A stretch of DNA of 64,000 bases. Origin: Toxorhynchites rutilus septentrionalis (Eukaryota; Arthropoda; Insecta; Diptera; Culicidae). A program made the translations under genes and the position numbers. Positions within the stretch are counted from its first letter, which is position 1. Each line of letters starts with the position of its first letter. The DNA lies in the NCBI RefSeq assembly GCF_029784135.1, contig NC_073744.1:70606593-70670592 (forward strand). The letters are read 5' to 3'. The notes beneath the pieces are model-generated. The model saw nothing but the letters and a program-made list of their open reading frames with translations, was not told the origin of the DNA and did not search any database. Below, piece after piece: positions 13,291-25,757 of the stretch.

Positions 13291-15250
13291 GAAACGGCAA
13301 ATTTTTTCTAGGAACGTTAGTGCCATTGAAAATAGAAAAGAAGATAGTTTGAATTTTTTTCCATGGGAGCGGTTGAAGTCGAATGATTTTGATTCGACTT
13401 CACAACCACAACAAAAACAAAACCTTTTCAATGGGATTCAATGTACAGGAGTCAATCATTGTCTGAAATACTCTGCAATATACTATTAACCATTATTAGT
13501 TCACTTCGCCATTCCGCAAAGCAGCCCCAAATAGCTAAGCATTTGTGAAAGAAAACCATATCTGTGCAGTACCAGGTTGAAATTGAACTTCCCATTGCTA
13601 AGCGGCGTTGAATAAGGCAATCCGAAGCCGTCCGGCATCTGTTCCCCACAGGAGAGCCGCTCCAGCACACCATTCCGAGCACTCTAGTTACCGCTTTTGG
13701 TTAATTCAGAGTTAAAGAGTGCCACTTCCCTCCGATGTAAGTGCCGCTGTGTGAAATGCGCCCAACACCACCTGTATTGAAAACGTAGGAGGAAAAAAAA
13801 TAAAACGTTTTCTGAGAATGCACACGTAATTGTATTTCACGCTACAGCTGGTTTAAATCAGGTGCTTTCATTTTCCGCATCCACTGGGGATCGGAACTCG
13901 TGGTCCTGTTCCGTGGGAGGCGCGGGCGGATGTGTTGACTTCATGTGGAAACTGGCAGCAAGATCCGCGACTAAACGACATTATTACATTCAAGTGCGCG
14001 CACACCGGAGGAGGTTTTCGAGGAAAATAACCAAGGAAAAAAAAAAGCTCCGCGTTAGGGGATTTGACTTTGCCGAAAATTGTTTTCACGATAAATGTGT
14101 TATTTCTTCGTTGGATTCAAATTAGGGGCAAAAACGAGCCCCGGAAAATGGAACTGTCGACGACGACGCTCTAATGCTGTTCTAATTGAAATTGAAAGCA
14201 CTGTGAAGCATTCAAGATTCAAAGGAAATTTTTCACAGAATGATTCTCATTTTTATTCCCATAATTTTTGACCAGACCAAAGGACGAAATAATTTCGCTA
14301 GCATCAATCGAGTATTGAATATTAAAAAATTGAATCATGAAAATTGAATGCTGAAACAACATTCGATTTTGGCCACGATTTATTTCCGGAGAATCAAAGC
14401 TTTGTTTTTTAATTTTACGCCCACGCGCAGAATGGACGCGTTTTACCCAGCGTTATCCATTTATTTAATTATTCGATGTTGTTGATAACAAGTTTAGATA
14501 TCGATTTTTCCACATAGTCATGGTTTATTATTTTCAAGCACATTCTTATTCGTGATACGTGATACGGATCCATACATAGCTAATCAATTCCTGGTTCGGA
14601 AAGCGAAACAAAAAAAAACATATAAATAATTGAAATTTTGTTTTTTTTCCTACTGCACCAGCATCTTTGCTGTATAACTTCCGAACGCGTGTTCTAGCCC
14701 CTAAATTCTGTTTCACCGTCCGGTTGGTTCATTTGTTAGTGCGGAAAGAACGACAACCTTCTCGCAGACGAATCCACTGGAAGGTTCTTCTGTTTACCCT
14801 ATTTTTTGATACTTTGCCAACATAAGAACTGCCGGACAACACACAGCACGCGGAACGCGACAGGATGCAACACTCATGGTTCTCACAAACGTAAAGAGAA
14901 TAGAGTAATTGATGATGGTCTGCTCAGTCGAAAATATGATCATGGTTTGTCCACTTTTTAAATGCTCTAGTTCAGCGCACATGTGTCAAAACAGGTATAC
15001 AAATGTTTCCAAACACGTAAGTAAAATTGTCTTTTTCATGATTTACAGTAGTTTTAAAGGATATTTCTACGAATTTACATGTTTTAAAGATTTATAAAGT
15101 CCACCTGCTATTGGTTTCAATGCGCCTCTCATTTGAGCTAACTTTTAATCAGTCACCAGATGATTATTTGGCACGTATTCTGACCTTTTCTGGATTATAA
15201 CATTTACAAATATTGTGAACATCATGCTTGCACACCATTTGTATCAGATT
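13291..15250. other. Mostly unique non-coding DNA
   Basis: Mixed composition, with a GC-richer patch around 13850-14180. Open frames there lack recognisable domains or splice context on either strand. No repeat recognised. Confidence 0.45.
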
Positions 15251-15361
15251 TCTAAATCATCTAATACAAATATAATACAAATGAAACACGAATTTCTGGA
15301 TAACACTCGAGAACCAATCAAGCAAATGGACTTGAATTTGGCAAGCGACATTTTTAAGAGG

Positions 15362-16060
15362 CATGGCGTTATATTTTTTATAGTTTTTCTTTAAAGCTGA
15401 AGATTTTTTACATAACATATCTCGATATCATAGATGCTTTTTTTTCGTTTTTTAGATATGATTTTTTAAAGTTAACCGATGCTTCGAAAAAAACAACTTT
15501 CCCCTTTTTTCCACTACAAAAATTCATAGCTTTTGAACTACTGCACCGATTCAGATGACCGATATATCTAATTGCAGCTTATGAGTTAGTTTAAAAAAAC
15601 ACTTTTGCTAAAAATTTGGATTTTCGTTTCTGTAATCATTGCTTGAGTTAGTTTTTCATAGTTTTCTCGGTTAAAGATAGAGGGTGCTATATATTTTTAT
15701 ATTATTTATGGAAAGTTGAGGTTTTTTTACATAATCTATCCGAAAATTAGAAAGGTATGACTTTTCGTTTTTGAGTTATTATTTTGCAAATTTAACATGT
15801 TTTTAGTTTTCGTTCTATATTCCTATGTGACTAGACTAGACCTATGCGACTAGAATCCTGTAGTTCAAATGTTATGAATTTTTGCGAAAAGTCATTTTTG
15901 GATAAAAGGGGAAAAATGATTTTTTGAACCACCGGTTAACTTTGAAAAATCATATTCAAAAACGAAAACAATAGCATCTCTGATATCGAGATATGTCATG
16001 TGAAAAATCCTCGGCTTTCATGAAAAAAAAATTTAAAAATATAGCGCCCTCTAGTACAAA
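15362..16060. mobile_element. Foldback-like element with about 200-bp imperfect inverted arms
   Basis: The left arm (about 15362-15560) includes AACATATCTCGATATC and AAAGTTAACCGATG. The right arm (about 15855-16060) carries their inverse (GATATCGAGATATGTCATG, CCACCGGTTAACTTTG). The unpaired centre is AT-rich. No coding sequence. Arms of this length in a 700-bp element fit a foldback or palindromic MITE; no target duplication was identified. Confidence 0.6.
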
Positions 16061-16324
16061 GCCATGAAAACAATAAAAAACGACTACAATAAATAATTAC
16101 AAAAACAAAATCAAAAGCTAGCAAAAAATTTTTTTGCAAGCTCAATATTTTCTAGTAAAAGGCTAGCTCAATTTGATATGTCAATCATCTAAATTGGTTC
16201 AGCGGTTCAAAATTTATGAATTTAAAAAAAAAAAAAATTTGGGAAAAAATGGAAAAAATGATCACCTCAAAATGGAAATGGTCACCCTAACAAAAAAAAT
16301 TCAAAAATACGGTTCTTATGATGG

Positions 16325-17240
16325 TTTAAGAACCTCCTCCCTTCTCTAAGGGGGATGGGGAGGGGGTTTGCCTCACAAATTGAAACACGAGCTTCTGCTT
16401 AGCTCAAGAACTAATGAAGCGAATGGAACCAAATTCGGCATGTGGTGGTTTTAAGAGGCAACACATGTTTCTGTGGTGGTTCGACACTCCTCCGTCCTAT
16501 TTAAGTGGGGACTGCACGAGTCGAGAACTGATCAAGCAGATGGAACCAAATATGGCAAGTGAGGGTTTTTGAGTGCGAGAAATGTTTCTATGATGGTTTG
16601 ACCACCCTTCCTTCTCTGGAAGTGGGAGGGGGTCCATAGGAATCATACGTATTTCAACCAACCTTGTTCCAACGAAACATGACAATTGAAAATTTTCGGA
16701 AAACTATGAAGGAAAATGGAAAAAATCGGCAAATTCAATTCCCATATGTTCTACAATTACATTGTGAAAGCATTGCTAGGTTATTTTATGTTTGTGCTAA
16801 CGAAATTAATCTTTGTTCGAATGTGGAAATGTATTTTCAGGTGAAAAAACACCCTCCAACGTCTTACAACCATATAAATAAAAACAGATCGCTAAATGTG
16901 TAAAAAATGTGTAAGCGCAAAGCTCGAGGAATGAATCTTCCGAATTGAGATACGTTCACTTTATTATATTTCCAGTATCAAATATGTATTCCATGTAACG
17001 GAGGATCATGTCATTTGCAAGTAATTGAAAAATCTTGAACGAGAATTGTGTCTGAAAATAATTTGATATTATTATGACGAATTTTGGTAGAAGTACTAGG
17101 AAACTTATAGTAAAAGGAAATAGTGAAGGTTCGATTAGAAGATCAATCAATGAAGAGTTCTGCGATTGGTTTAGTAAGATCGTTCGTTTAGTAAGAAAAC
17201 GAGATTGTTGAAGGTATTGATAACAAAAAAATAATTTTAA
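16325..17240 (+). mobile_element. Degraded Helitron-type tandem-repeat element, opposite orientation
   Basis: Two inverted units (CCTCCCTTCTCTAAGGGGG..., then AGAACTGATCAAGCAGATGG) match the family at 10.1 and 30.2 kb. The downstream part, 16956-17240, contains AGAAGATCAATCAATGA and TTTGGTAGAAGTACTAGG, the reverse complement of sequence at 30010-30210 next to the CTAG end of the copy at 29933. The terminal CTAG itself is lost here. A non-repeated stretch at about 16680-16950 lies between the two recognisable parts. Confidence 0.55.
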
Positions 17241-17244
17241 GTAG

Positions 17245-18035
17245 TACGTTGTTTATCCTATAAAACCAATGTAAATCAAGAAAAAGACAATTTTATTCAT
17301 ATGTTTGGAAACATTTGAATACCTGATTTGACACAGGTGCGCTGAACTAGAGCGTTAAAAAAAAAGTTGACAAACCAATATCACATTTTCGACTGAACAA
17401 ACTCAAATCATTTAACCTATTAGCAACTAGAAACTTGGGGCTTTTCAAGCAACCCAAACTCATCTTGATTACATGTGATATTCATGTAGAAAACTCGATT
17501 TGCATCTACTAGTTGCGTGAAAACACCCAAAAATCGGACAAACCAACATCATTCACCTTTACTTATCAGCCCTCATAGAATTTTCTTTCTAGCACCTTGA
17601 CACTTGTTAGAGTCTTTTACAGCAACTAGATAAAACTCTATAAAATGGACGAGATTCAAACCTTTGCATCGATTATCCTCCATCGAATCATTTGCTCCGT
17701 TAGGCCATTAAAAGTGTGATGCCAAGCAGTCGAACATAAGCTTAAAAATTCTTGCAGTAAATGCTCATTTCAGGAATTCATCATGTGTTGTACAAAAGCT
17801 GCTTTGCAGTAAGAGAAATGTTTAAAACATTCAAGTAAATTTAAATGGTTGAACAAAAACTTCAATGTGGTTTAAATAATCTGTTATACAACGTATAGCT
17901 CAGCATATCGTTTTATTAAACATTCAATGCTATCATTCAACCATTATTCAACTGACTAGTTCAATAACAGGTAATGATTGTTCTTTGGATGAAACATAAC
18001 TTAACGATTCAGTAGGATGGTTAATGAAACAACTT
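17245..18035. other. Unique AT-rich non-coding interval
   Basis: No supported gene, repeat or transposon end seen. Confidence 0.45.
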
Positions 18036-18037
18036 TA

Positions 18038-18545
18038 ACAGTTCGGCTGAAAAGTTTATAAGGTAACACAGTAAAACTATTTTTTTGCAAAATTTAATTT
18101 TATTATTCAATGTCGATTGACCTCGAGGGCGATACAGCGATTATAGCGATCTTGCAACTTTTCGATACCATTTTTATAATATTCTTTCGGTTTTTCCTCA
18201 AAATAGGCCTCAGTTTCAGTAATTCGGTAATTTCGATAATATTCCACAGTTGCAATAGCTGAAGCAGAGTCCGGATAACGTTTGTCAAGCCATGCTTTGG
18301 TTTGCACTGTATTTTTTTCCATCAAAAAGCAATGATTTATCAATACACTAAATTCGGTTTTTTCAATTTTTTCACAATAGCAAAAGATGCTTTACTCTCA
18401 ATGCTGTAACTCACGAACCAATCGACCGATTGCTGTCAAATTTTGACACGTATCCATTGAAAGATGGTGCTTTGCGATAGTCAAATAGATTTTTGCAAGA
18501 GGCGCCATTTAGACGTCAACCTTATGAACTTTTCAGCCGAACTGA
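18038..18545 (-). mobile_element. Internally deleted mariner, irritans-like
   Basis: Terminal inverted repeats of about 27 bp: left ACAGTTCGGCTGAAAAGTTT, right ending AACTTTTCAGCCGAACTGA. Between them is a short minus-strand coding remnant. Total length is about 0.5 kb against about 1.3 kb for a complete mariner. The flanking TA duplication is degenerate. Confidence 0.75.
18107..18327 (-). pseudogene. Mariner transposase remnant: N-terminus fused to C-terminus by internal deletion
   Basis: The frame reads MEKNTVQTKAWLDKRYPDSA, resembling the first helix-turn-helix of irritans-group mariner transposases. It is joined after a few residues to ETEAYFEEKPKEYYKNGIEK and RYNRCIALE, the typical C-terminus. 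The whole catalytic D,D34D core, some 250 residues, is missing. It cannot be catalytic; such deleted copies can survive as non-autonomous elements. Recognition is from family memory of the conserved ends. Confidence 0.7.
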
Positions 18546-18676
18546 TGCCAAATGACTTAAAAATGCAGATCTGTTGTCATCTCGAAATAAAATTTTTGGC
18601 CAAAAATCTCACCAGTTTACAAGGTTTTGGCTGCAAGGTTTCAACAAACCGGTTGTGGCTATTCAAGACACCATTT

Positions 18677-19747
18677 TTTTGACGTAGGACTGCGTCTTAC
18701 ATTAAGGGTGCCAAATCAGGAAACCGGTCACGTTTTTATGAAATAAAGTTAATGTTAATGACTATTTTTGGTGCGAACGGATTTTAACGATTTGCATATC
18801 AATCGGATTGGAAAGATTTGTTTGGTATGCTATACATTACAATCCCAAAGTCTGTATATGGTTTAAATTGATGAAAATTGGACGCGTTCCCATTTCCCCA
18901 TATATTTGTTCTGTCCATTTGTGTGCTTTTCCAAACACAGCTGTCAATAACGAGTAACTTATGCAGCCGCTAGAATAGAAACAGTCGGAGAGGAATGAAT
19001 CGTTGGATTTAAAGGGGCTGATTCTCGAATACACTTCACGGTGAAAACGAAATACACGGCACACCATTGAACTACTTTCCATGAGTTAGTGAAGCGTCAT
19101 AGATAATAGTGGGTTTTCAGGCAGAATGAGCACTATTCAAATAAAACTTAACAAAGAAAATTAACTTCTCCGTTTCAAATTAGTGTTCAATGTGAATGGA
19201 AAACTTTGTTTTCTTCATGTGATAAAATAATCTCATACAAACATTTCATCTGAAGATAATTTGTTCTTATAATGATAAGTTTTAGTGGGAAAATATTTTC
19301 GTATCCAGATGTCGATACCGTAGTGTTGTCATCGCGGATACACTTCATTTCGTTTTCACCGTGAAGTGTATTCGAGAACCAGGCCCAAAGTCTCCGTAAA
19401 TAAAGAAAAGAAGAAGAAGAAGAATAGAAATAACGAAGGGGGATAGCGAAAAGAGAATATTTGCGAAGTAAGTAAGCTTTCGCTATTGTATAAGTATTGC
19501 ATCTCCTCTGAGTAAAATTTTCAGAGTCTTTCTGTGCTCGAAACAACAAAGGTAAAGGTCGCTAATTCTGCTCGTTTTGTGTTTTATGTTTCCCCTCGAG
19601 CTGTGAACGCTAGCGGAACTTTTTACTAAAGAGTTATTTATGAACTTTCGACGTATTCGCAAATAATATCTGAAATGATAAACCAAAAAATAAAAAAAAA
19701 ATTGCATAGTCTTACGTCCTAAGCGGTCGTGTCTCGGATACAACCCC
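18677..19747 (+). mobile_element. TGACGTAGGACTA-bounded element 1 (1.07 kb)
   Basis: The left end is TTTTGACGTAGGACTGCGTC. The right end is TAGTCTTACGTC (19707-19718) followed by the palindromic block GTCGTGTCTCGGATACAAC (19726-19744). The interior holds no recognisable gene but carries a nested MITE. It belongs to the family with copies at 21.1, 23.9, 31.6 and 52.9 kb. This copy lacks a clear histone stem-loop. Confidence 0.6.
19014..19386. mobile_element. Nested 373-bp MITE with about 45-bp inverted repeats
   Basis: The left end runs GGGGCTGATTCTCGAATACA then CTTCACGGTGAAAACG. The right end is its inverse, CGTTTTCACCGTGAAGTGTA then TTCGAGAACCAGGCCC. The interior is AT-rich with no coding capacity. 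A target duplication was not clear. Confidence 0.8.
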
Positions 19748-19749
19748 TC

Positions 19750-20045
19750 GAATTTTTTCATTAAGTGGTTTTTTAAATCGTTATTATTAGAAATTTAATG
19801 GTTTCTAAATTTACTACACATATAACTTCCTTAGTTTTTACAGGGATTGGTGTCGGAAGATTGTGGAGAAACACCAATAACTTTTGAGTAATTGTAATGT
19901 AACCATATGCGAACTTTATATCTCTTGAGATCCTGGCAAAACTTGAATCTTCGATTCTATCCCATTTTGTTTGACACTTTGCTTCATGTTTTCCTCCAGG
20001 GTGATCAAGTAAACATTTTGATCGAATACACCATCGATAAAAATC
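19750..20045 (-). pseudogene. Tc1-like transposase fragment (catalytic-domain region)
   Basis: On the minus strand the sequence reads approximately FDQNVYLITLEENMKQSVKQ, then fragments matching the region before and around the second catalytic Asp, with frameshifts. It is an inverted, diverged partner of the fragment at 22345-22690. It begins directly after the right end of element 1. Confidence 0.5.
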
Positions 20046-20049
20046 AAAT

Positions 20050-21146
20050 TGCCCCTACATGCACCCTCATACCATCCCTCCATCACTACCATGTTTAAAC
20101 GTTGCCTTCAGATTTTTTTTTTGTTTAATTCATCGTTGGCTTCCTCCAAACAAAACGATAACCATCGGAGCCAAAAATATCAAATTAGAATCCATCTTTG
20201 GAAATATCATCTTACCAGTAAGACATTGATGTGTTTCATGTTGTTTGGAATAATCATATTGGAGGTACTGATTTTTTTTGTTGAGAAACGGTTTGTCTTT
20301 CTGTGCTCGGGCATTCAAACTGCCCTTAACATTAAATCTTTGTGGTCGTTTGTCTGCTCTCAGCCACCACAGCAAGAAACCATGCTAATCTTATATTTTA
20401 CTCAACCAAGTATCAGTTTATGCTTTTCCTAAACATAGCTTGATGTCTAGTGAACCTGTTCGCGGATCAATACGGTGTTCCTATGAGTAATAGATAACGA
20501 TACTCACTATCAAATAATACTGTCACCCACATAAGACAACGCACAGTGCGTTGAATGTATTGGAATGTGGGACAAAAATTATAACAGCAGAATTTAGCCA
20601 TTGTAACACTTTGGTTTGATGGAAAAGATTGTTCATAAACATCAGAACTACTGTCTGCATAAATGTCTTATGTTATTTGACTGATCTCATTAGTGTCTCA
20701 AGCGACAAAATCTTTGTTCATCTAAAGTGAAAAGTTCTGATCAATTCGGATACACAGAAATCATTATTTGAGTAACTTCTGGTTTAAATTATATAGAAGT
20801 AGTTGTTTTTAAAGAGCAGAATAATTGTATGGATAAGTGTCTTATATCTTCTGAATAATCTCATGTAAAAAATATTTGTTTGTTAAAAATGTAAATTGCT
20901 GATCTTTTCGGATACACATTGCTGCATTGATTACACATTTATTGTATCAATGGCAAAAATGTCTCATAACTAACGGATAATAAAAATAAAATTATGTATG
21001 TTGATTATCCTCATATGATTTACTCTTGGAGACTGTTTCGAAAGATTTCACTCGAAGATGAATTATAAAATATAATTTTTATATAAAAACATCACATCAA
21101 AATACATTGTTAAGTTATTACATATATATAGTACACAAAAAAATTT
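20050..21146. other. Non-coding interval between transposon fragments
   Basis: AT-rich, with no supported gene. Short open frames at 20.0-20.4 kb on both strands show no domain. Confidence 0.4.
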
Positions 21147-21400
21147 TTTTTGACGTAGGACTACGTCTTTCATTTCTATACCGAGGTGTAAAATCAAAGT
21201 TTCGAAAACGAAAGCGTTAACCGAAGACCGATATTTTGAGCGTTAATAGCTCCTAAACAACCGAACAAAATGGTATGATAAACACTTCATTCGAAAGATA
21301 AAATGTCTACGCGTTATATACTTGTTACTTTTTCATCCAAAAACTTGTTTCAATGGCCTTAAAATTGCTTTCAAAACAGGCTATTGAAATCACCAATCGG

Positions 21401-21436
21401 TATATAAGCGAGCGCCGCTCGGAAATCCACTCAGTT
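21401..21436 (+). promoter_or_regulatory. Arthropod core promoter: TATA box plus TCAGTT initiator
   Basis: TATATAA (21401-21407) is followed at canonical distance by TCAGTT (21431-21436), placing the initiator A 32 bp downstream of the first TATA base. CCAAT lies just upstream. The spacing of 30 bp and both motifs are conserved in the second copy at 57584-57619. Confidence 0.6.
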
Positions 21437-22056
21437 CTAATTGAACAGCGATTGGAGCATGTTGTCGCTGTTGTGGTGAAGCTCTTCGTTTATCATGAAA
21501 GCGCGGATGAACGGTGTCACCAAGAGCCTGTTTGTGCACCTTAGGCCAGAAGGGAATCCATCAGGAGGAGAGTGATGCCACAAACGGTTCCCCGGGAAGA
21601 TCTCGAAGCAGCCGCTACACACACACACACACACATACACACGCGGAATTCTTTCCGTTTGGATGCCATTCGGCATCGAGAAAGATCCGGAAAATAATCT
21701 GCCAGTTCCTCTGGGAGTTTAAAAATACATTCGTGTGAATGAGTTTATTTGAATGTTTTCTATCCATGTAACACTGTGACCAAATATGTTTCAATCAAGT
21801 GCTATTAACAGATGGTTATCGAGTTAGCATTAACCACTGGTGGGCTTCCAGTATCGAGGAAAATGTGGAATTTCTAATCGTTACTGAAAATAATCTGCCA
21901 GTTCCTCTGGTAATTTAAAAATACATTCATGTGAAAGAGTTTATTTGAATGTTTTCTATCCATGTAACACTGTGACCAAATACATTAGGTTTTGTGATTT
22001 TTCAATCAATCGCAATTAGCAGGATAGCTTCTGAAGATTATTCTTCCCCATCAGTA

Positions 22057-22072
22057 GGATATTTTCGTATCC
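22057..22072 (+). other. Histone-type 3' stem-loop (diverged)
   Basis: GGATAT-TTTC-GTATCC: a 6-bp stem (one wobble pair) with the 4-nt TTTC loop of replication-dependent histone mRNAs, about 130 bp before the right end of its element. No clear downstream AAAGAG element follows. Confidence 0.4.
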
Positions 22073-22344
22073 AATATTGGATGCATAAAACCTTGTACCT
22101 CCAACGTAACGCTCTCGTTTTCGAAGTCCCCCAAATATTCATTTATTCATTCATTCAGCATGGATTCAGATTCAACTTCAAACAAAGGATCACTGAATCA
22201 ACGATAGTCCTACGTCACCATTGCGGTTATACCATAGATATAACCCACTTTCTGTTTTTTTTTGTAATTTTGCATGCATTACTGTTTTTTTAATGCCCAA
22301 ATTTGATACGACCGCAAAGGGTTAAACATTAAAACCGTTTTATT

Positions 22345-22690
22345 TGCATTGAAAACGTTTTGTTTGCTCAATTTGGTTTTTATCGATGGTGTAATGGATC
22401 AGAACGTTTACTTGGAAATCCTAAAGGTGTAGCATGTAGCAAAGTCTGAACAAAATGAGATGGAATGGAGGATTCATGTTTTGCCAAGAAAATGACCCAG
22501 AGCTCAAGACATATGAAGTTCGCACATGGTTACATTACAATTAGTCAAAAGTTATTTATATTGCTCCACAATCTTCCGACATCAAGCTCAGTAAAAAACT
22601 AAGGAAGTTATCTGTGTAGGAAATATAGAAACCATTAAATTTCTAAAAATAACGATTTCAGAAACCACTTAATGAAAAAATTGATAAATA
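22345..22690 (+). pseudogene. Tc1-like transposase fragment containing the QENDPE-type motif
   Basis: The frame gives IDGVMDQNVYLEILK, then after a frameshift MRWNGGFMFCQENDPELKTY, corresponding to the Tc1 motif FQQDNDPKH around the second catalytic Asp, here Glu-Asn-Asp. Downstream sequence matches the inverse of 19750-19900. Neither fragment has the N-terminal DNA-binding domain or the terminal repeats. Confidence 0.55.
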
Positions 22691-22699
22691 TACCCTCCG

Positions 22700-23190
22700 A
22701 ATACACCAAAATACTCGTGAATAAATCTGAAGGCAGCTAAAAATAGTTGCAATGAATAGGGAAATCATAATAATGATCGAATTAGGAAATTGGCCAACGC
22801 CTTCGAAATCGAGTAGAGATTTCAACCAGCGTACGATTATGAGTTTGAGTCATTTTTCATACATTAGCACATACATTCGCCATTTTTAGAGAAATAAAAA
22901 CTATTATTCTGAAAATAGAGAGCAAACCTTTTAATTTCCATATGACACTATAATTTCATCTAAATAGCATGTTCCGAAAGCTTGTTTTCGATTTTCAAAA
23001 GAAGGGAAAAGTGATCTGCATGGTGGAGTACGATTACGGATTTGAGTCACTGTATTTCAAATAGACCTTTTTTAGAAAAATTCTCTCCAAACCATAAAAA
23101 TCCCATCCCAATACTTCGGTTCCAACTAATGAGAAAGCTAATCTCATGGGTTTCACTATTTCAGGAGAACTTCTCAGATATAAAGAAATT
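22700..23190. other. Non-coding interval
   Basis: AT-rich; nothing recognised. Confidence 0.4.
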
Positions 23191-23194
23191 CAAA

Positions 23195-23340
23195 TTGAGC
23201 TTGAGCTTGAGCTTGGGTAGACTGTACAATTCGTAGTTGCTCTCCGTGATTGACCTGAACCAACCAAATTGCACAAAGAACACACAGAATTACGCTTGGG
23301 ACTAGCAAATCATTCTCGTTGTGCAATTTTCGGTGATTCG
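23195..23340. repeat. Dispersed GAGCTTGAGCTTGAGCTTGG repeat, copy 1
   Basis: GAGCTTGAGCTTGAGCTTGG then GTAGACTGTACA, TAGTTGCTCTCCGTGATTGA and ACGCTTGG. A second copy with the same order lies at 46838-46945. Both are about 110-140 bp. The origin (LINE tail or MITE) is unknown. Confidence 0.7.
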
Positions 23341-23499
23341 AGCTTTAAATGGTCAATAACGCCGCCGCCCGAAGGCCAGAAGGGTCGCCTCTATAGCGTG
23401 GTTCCCTAGCGATTATCAAGGAAGGGACAGTTGTTAGTAGGGTGAGGTAAGAATCAGGATTCACCAATTAGGTTACACCCTATTATTTACTGCACAAAT

Positions 23500-23740
23500 T
23501 TTACTTCGAAATCCAATCGCGACGGTGAGAGTTCAGTGTGGGAAACCTGACAAGATAACTGAGGGAACTTCGGCCGAATCATTATGATACATAATTATCT
23601 TAACGCGAATCTGTTATTAATGACATTTATTATCGCATGTTTATCGATCTCCAATTGCGACGACGGAAAATTACCTTTGGGAAACCTGAGAAGGCAACCG
23701 AGCGTACTCTTTATCGAATTCCAATCGCGAAAATAGGAAG
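23500..23740. repeat. Imperfect direct repeats around CCAATCGCGA
   Basis: Three spaced copies of a block containing TCCAAT(C/T)GCGA and GGGAAACCTGA(C/G)AAG occur near 23510, 23650 and 23720. Otherwise unremarkable non-coding DNA. Confidence 0.5.
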
Positions 23741-23860
23741 GAATTAAAGAATTAAATAAATAAAAAATTATAGAAGTTATTATAGAATTATAGAAGTAAT
23801 CATTCAAAGAATTAAAGAATTGACATATTCTAGCAGTCGATGACGAAACAGTTATACTTC

Positions 23861-25451
23861 TTTTGACGTAGGATTACGTCTTTCGGGAACATATTGGGGT
23901 ACAAATTGAAAATCAAAAATCGAGTACATCGTGAAAATTGTTCAATTTCAAACGCTTATTGCTCAGTTATTTCATGATGGATTGATGAAATTTTTGCGTC
24001 AATCGATTTCGGCACTTCATAACAATTATTTATATTGAAGAGAATAATATTTGTCATGAAACTAACTATCGAACATTTGACAAATCTCAACCCCTATTCT
24101 AACGGAAATACCCACTTTTGATTGGTCGAAATTGACGACACGTGCGGCGGATCCCAAACAGAGACATCAAAACCAAGCTACCTGGCAGAAATCGGCATTG
24201 TAAATGCATAAAAGTAGGGGGAGCTTTTGCTCCCACCGGAATGTGTTCCCTAACAGAGGCATCAAAACCAAGCTGCCTGGGGGAAATCGACATTGCAAAT
24301 ACATGAAAGTGGAGGGGAGCTCTTGCTCCCACCGAAATGTGTTCCCTAACAGAGACATCTAAACCTGGCGGAAATCGGCATTGCAAATACATGAAAGTAG
24401 GGGGAACTTTCGTTCCTACCGGAATGTATTCCCTAACAGAGACATCAAAACCAAGTTGCCTGGGGGAAATCGGCATTGCAAATATATACATGTTGGGGGC
24501 ATTTTTGTAATGCAAGTACGGTGAGTGATACGATTAATTCTAGCAAATAAAATTTAAATTTGGAATTTTTAATGTTGGTTGCTTCGTGAAATATCATCGT
24601 GTGTGATCGTGTATTGTGAAAAATTTAGCACAAGTATTATTGTAAAATTGTATATGGTAGCAGTTGTGTTTATATGACTTGATATATGAACCGATTTATT
24701 TCAATTTTTATAAACAAAAATCAAGGTGTGTTCCCGCTCGGGAGTTTGGGTTGTTTGGTTTAAGCTGTCTGTTTTGTTGTATTCATTTTCACCCTAGCAA
24801 AGTTTATATGGCGAGAAAAATTGGAAAAGTGAAAAAATATTTTAAAAAAAGTGATTTCCCATATGCTCTACATATAGTATTAGGTGTTGTTAGTCCAATT
24901 AAAATTCGCATTGGGTGGAATAAACAATCAGAAAGTAAAAATTATAAATTTTTTAAAAACACTTTGCACCTCACTATTAAAAGATACTTCTTCCATTTTA
25001 TGTTAAGGAATTCTAATAAAATCATAAAAATTAACAACAACTTTAATGACAAGTAGGATGATTAAAATGAATCGCGAATAAATGTTCGAAAGGTCTCTAA
25101 TTGATCTCTAGTGAGAAGCAAAATTAGGCAAATAAATCGTAGTGCAACAGGGCATTATTACAAATATTTTTCTTTACTCTCAACGGTACAAACTGATGAA
25201 ATGAGGGGACAATCCAAAATAGTCGAAAAACGGTAACGTCTCGTTGAAAACGGTATGTTTGGTCAGCCTTATCATGCAACGACTAACCACCATCGCTCCA
25301 CTATTACTCTGGTGGAGTGGTTTTCAGGACCTCAAAATTATTATCAATCGGTTTATCAATATAGTTTTTCAAACATCTCCAACAGCAGTTTGAATCAGAT
25401 AGCCTAGCGTAATCCTACGTCAACCATGCCGTTGTGTCCCGGACACAACCC
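23861..25451 (+). mobile_element. TGACGTAGGACTA-bounded element 3, satellite-carrying (1.59 kb)
   Basis: The left end is TTTTGACGTAGGATTACGTC (23861-23880). The right end is TAATCCTACGTCA (25410-25422) followed by GTTGTGTCCCGGACACAAC (25431-25449). It contains four tandem units of about 100 bp (24130-24520), a roughly 560-bp AT-rich segment, and near the right end a degenerate histone-type stem-loop (about 25316-25331). An inverted relative occupies 31612-33505, and the two share the whole order. Confidence 0.7.
24130..24520. repeat. Tandem repeat inside element 3, about four units of about 100 bp
   Basis: Each unit has CATCAAAACCAAGCTGCCTG, GGCATTGCAAATACATGAAA, GAGCTTTTGCTCCCACCGG and AATGTGTTCCCTAACAGAG. 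One unit carries a short deletion. The unit is not a multiple that keeps one frame, so the repeated GAKAPPTFMYLQCRFPPG-like peptides in open frames are probably by-products. Confidence 0.88.
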
Positions 25452-25757
25452 TCTTGTGTCTTTTTTTATGAGAACGAGAACGCATCAACAACTTCAACAA
25501 TTATATTACGCGACGCGCGAACTATTTTTTCTAAAAAAGACAAAACTTTTAAAACGAACGGTTACATTCATACAGATATATATTTAAACACAGCCAAGCA
25601 ACGAGAATACAATTAAACTTAAATAATGAATCAAAGGTATGAGAGCTCTGGATAAGTTTGAAAAATAATAATAAATACATTTAATAGATACACACATACA
25701 CAGAAATATACTCTCCGCACCATCTACTAGAATTATTTCATTTGATAATAAAGAACG

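Larger units (their letters stand above)
21148..22246 (+). mobile_element. TGACGTAGGACTA-bounded element 2, with histone-type promoter and 3' stem-loop
   Basis: The left end is TTTTGACGTAGGACTACGTC. The right end is TAGTCCTACGTCA (22205-22217), then a degenerate GGTTATACCATAGATATAAC block. Inside, in order, are a TATA/initiator promoter (21401-21436), a GC-richer 250-bp transcribed-like stretch, a CA microsatellite (about 21619-21640), two direct repeats of a roughly 110-bp block (GAAAATAATCTGCCAGTTCC, near 21690 and 21880) and a stem-loop at 22057-22072. A close partner lies at 57331-58190. No intact ORF is present. Confidence 0.65.

Noticed and set aside
19540..19650. Possible further H2A fragment in element 1 (AAAGGTAAAGGTCGC...)
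   Set aside because: Only a few short matches in a gapped alignment, and no stem-loop nearby; not distinguishable from chance.
24099..24515. Repeat protein with FMYLQCRFPPG-type units in the satellite (also at 32478-32901)
   Set aside because: The units change frame between repeats, open frames occur in different frames in the two copies, and there is no start or splice context.
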